Positions 13,619 through 13,968 of a stretch of DNA of 13,968 nt are shown here, one piece after another. How positions within the stretch are numbered: position 1 is the stretch's first letter; every line of letters starts with the position of its first letter. Source of the stretch: Rhodoferax sp. (GTDB lineage: Bacteria > Pseudomonadota > Gammaproteobacteria > Burkholderiales > Burkholderiaceae_C); NCBI GenBank assembly GCA_029946045.1, contig JAQSDS010000428.1:1-13968 (forward strand), in the 5' to 3' direction. The position numbers and the translations under genes are program-made. The notes beneath the pieces are model-generated. The model did no database searches. It saw nothing but the letters and a program-made list of their open reading frames with translations, and was not told the DNA's origin.

Positions 13619-13968
13619 TTAGGACCCTATTTTCTCGGGCTCTTTGTTGATTATCTCCATCGCAGGGTTATCCATCGTGCTTGCCCGTGGACAAGGCGAC
13701 GTGCCCCTCACTGGCACACGAGGCGTCTTGTCCACAGGTGCGAAGCACACGGTGGGTAACCCGCCTTCTGGCGGGGCGGATTTTGGTTTTTCGGAGTGCG
13801 TTACTTTTTCAGTTTGTTGTTTCTCCTGTTGCCGTTTTTCAAAGTTGATAGGCGACATCTGAGCCAAGCCAGAGTGGCGCCTGTGCGGGTTGTACCAAGT
13901 CTCAATCCGGGTGAATATCTCCATCCTGGCGCGCGTCTTGGTCTCCCACTTGCGTCGTGCGATGAGCT
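13619..13968 (-). CDS. IS3-family OrfB transposase, C-terminal part (runs off right edge)
   Basis: The frame is open from the window edge to TAA 13619-13621. The conserved end of the rve integrase domain is clear: LIARRKWETKTRARMEIF, then IETWYNPHRRHSGLAQMSP and INFEKRQQEK. It includes the catalytic Glu neighbourhood expected outside or at the edge of the window, and the YNPxRRHSxL motif. After QQEKQQTEK the sequence continues for about 65 residues (THSEKPKSAPPEGG onward) through DNA rich in hairpins; this tail is longer than usual and looks non-conserved. OrfB is normally made by frameshifting from orfA, which would lie outside the window. Whether the element is complete cannot be judged. 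Confidence 0.8.
   Translation of the reverse strand, partial: LIARRKWETKTRARMEIFTRIETWYNPHRRHSGLAQMSPINFEKRQQEKQQTEKVTHSEKPKSAPPEGGLPTVCFAPVDKTPRVPVRGTSPCPRASTMDNPAMEIINKEPEKIGS
13687..13735. repeat. Long interrupted inverted repeat in the IS 3' region
   Basis: GTGGACAAGGCG (13687-13698) and CGTCTTGTCCAC (13724-13735) are complementary with one mismatch, and GTGCC / GGCAC (13701-13705 / 13713-13717) form an inner stem with a 7-base loop. It lies in the non-conserved tail of the orfB frame near the element's end and may fold in RNA or DNA as a termination or protection structure. Confidence 0.55.
13760..13790 (+). terminator. Possible Rho-independent terminator, plus direction
   Basis: CCCGCC TTCT GGCGGG (13760-13775) is a perfect 6-bp GC stem with a 4-base loop, followed by GCGGATTTTGGTTTTT. 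The T-tract is separated from the stem by five bases and interrupted, so the terminator is weak. In the plus direction it would stop transcription heading out of the old orfA fragment into the IS. It also lies in the orfB tail on the other strand. Confidence 0.4.

Larger units (their letters stand above)
13583..13968 (-). mobile_element. 3' end of an IS3-family insertion sequence (continues past right edge)
   Basis: This is the terminal part of an IS3-family element lying on the minus strand and cut by the window's right edge. It includes the orfB 3' end and about 35 bases to a likely terminal inverted repeat starting TGACCCGTTCCCACGGACAC at 13583. TGA-starting ends are common in this family, but the other end is outside the window, so the boundary is inferred. 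It abuts the broken orfA of a plus-strand IS3 element, which it may have invaded. Confidence 0.5.

Noticed and set aside
1..13968. CRISPR arrays, tRNA or rRNA genes
   Set aside because: I saw no regularly spaced direct repeats and no tRNA- or rRNA-like sequence when reading both strands.

Overview
The window looks like a plasmid or other mobilizable element of a betaproteobacterium, probably Burkholderiales/Comamonadaceae. That assignment is inferred from the gene types, the IS families and the general protein style; no rRNA or housekeeping marker is present to prove it. Almost all intact genes lie on the minus strand.

Layout. (1) Positions 1-1504 hold a mobilization module: a MOBP/VirD2-like relaxase that runs off the left edge, overlapped by a small ribbon-helix-helix accessory protein. 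The non-coding stretch upstream of them (about 1520-1757) has hairpins that make it a candidate oriT. (2) Positions 1758-2798 are an IS graveyard in which an IS3-family orfB piece, an IS21 istA tail plus istB head, and an IS66 tnpA tail plus tnpB are joined end to end. (3) Positions 2799-3364 hold no recognisable gene, only a perfect inverted repeat. (4) Positions 3365-12605 carry a tightly packed minus-strand catabolic operon. In transcription order it encodes a Tat-exported YCF48/BNR beta-propeller, an RND/MMPL membrane transporter, a universal stress protein fused to a hemerythrin domain, a type I extradiol dioxygenase, a C-terminal stub of a meta-cleavage-product hydrolase, a feruloyl-CoA-synthase-type ligase, an enoyl-CoA hydratase and an amidohydrolase. 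(5) Positions 12602-13338 are the operon's upstream end, with small ORFs that look like gene remnants and an AT-rich promoter with a repeated TGTCATTTT operator-like element. (6) Positions 13339-13968 contain a broken IS3 orfA and the 3' part of a second, oppositely oriented IS3 element running off the right edge.

How the genes could work together (inference). The transporter and its propeller partner would handle a hydrophobic substrate or product. The dioxygenase would open a catecholic ring, and a hydrolase (here reduced to a stub) would cut the ring-fission product. The CoA ligase, crotonase and amidohydrolase would activate and shorten an arylpropenoate-like side chain, the last step possibly being a retro-Claisen CoA-thioester hydrolysis as known for CouO-type enzymes. 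Two expected activities are missing or broken: the hydrolase and a beta-hydroxyacyl-CoA dehydrogenase. IS fragments on both sides and mobilization genes next door suggest the operon was acquired and trimmed on a mobile element.
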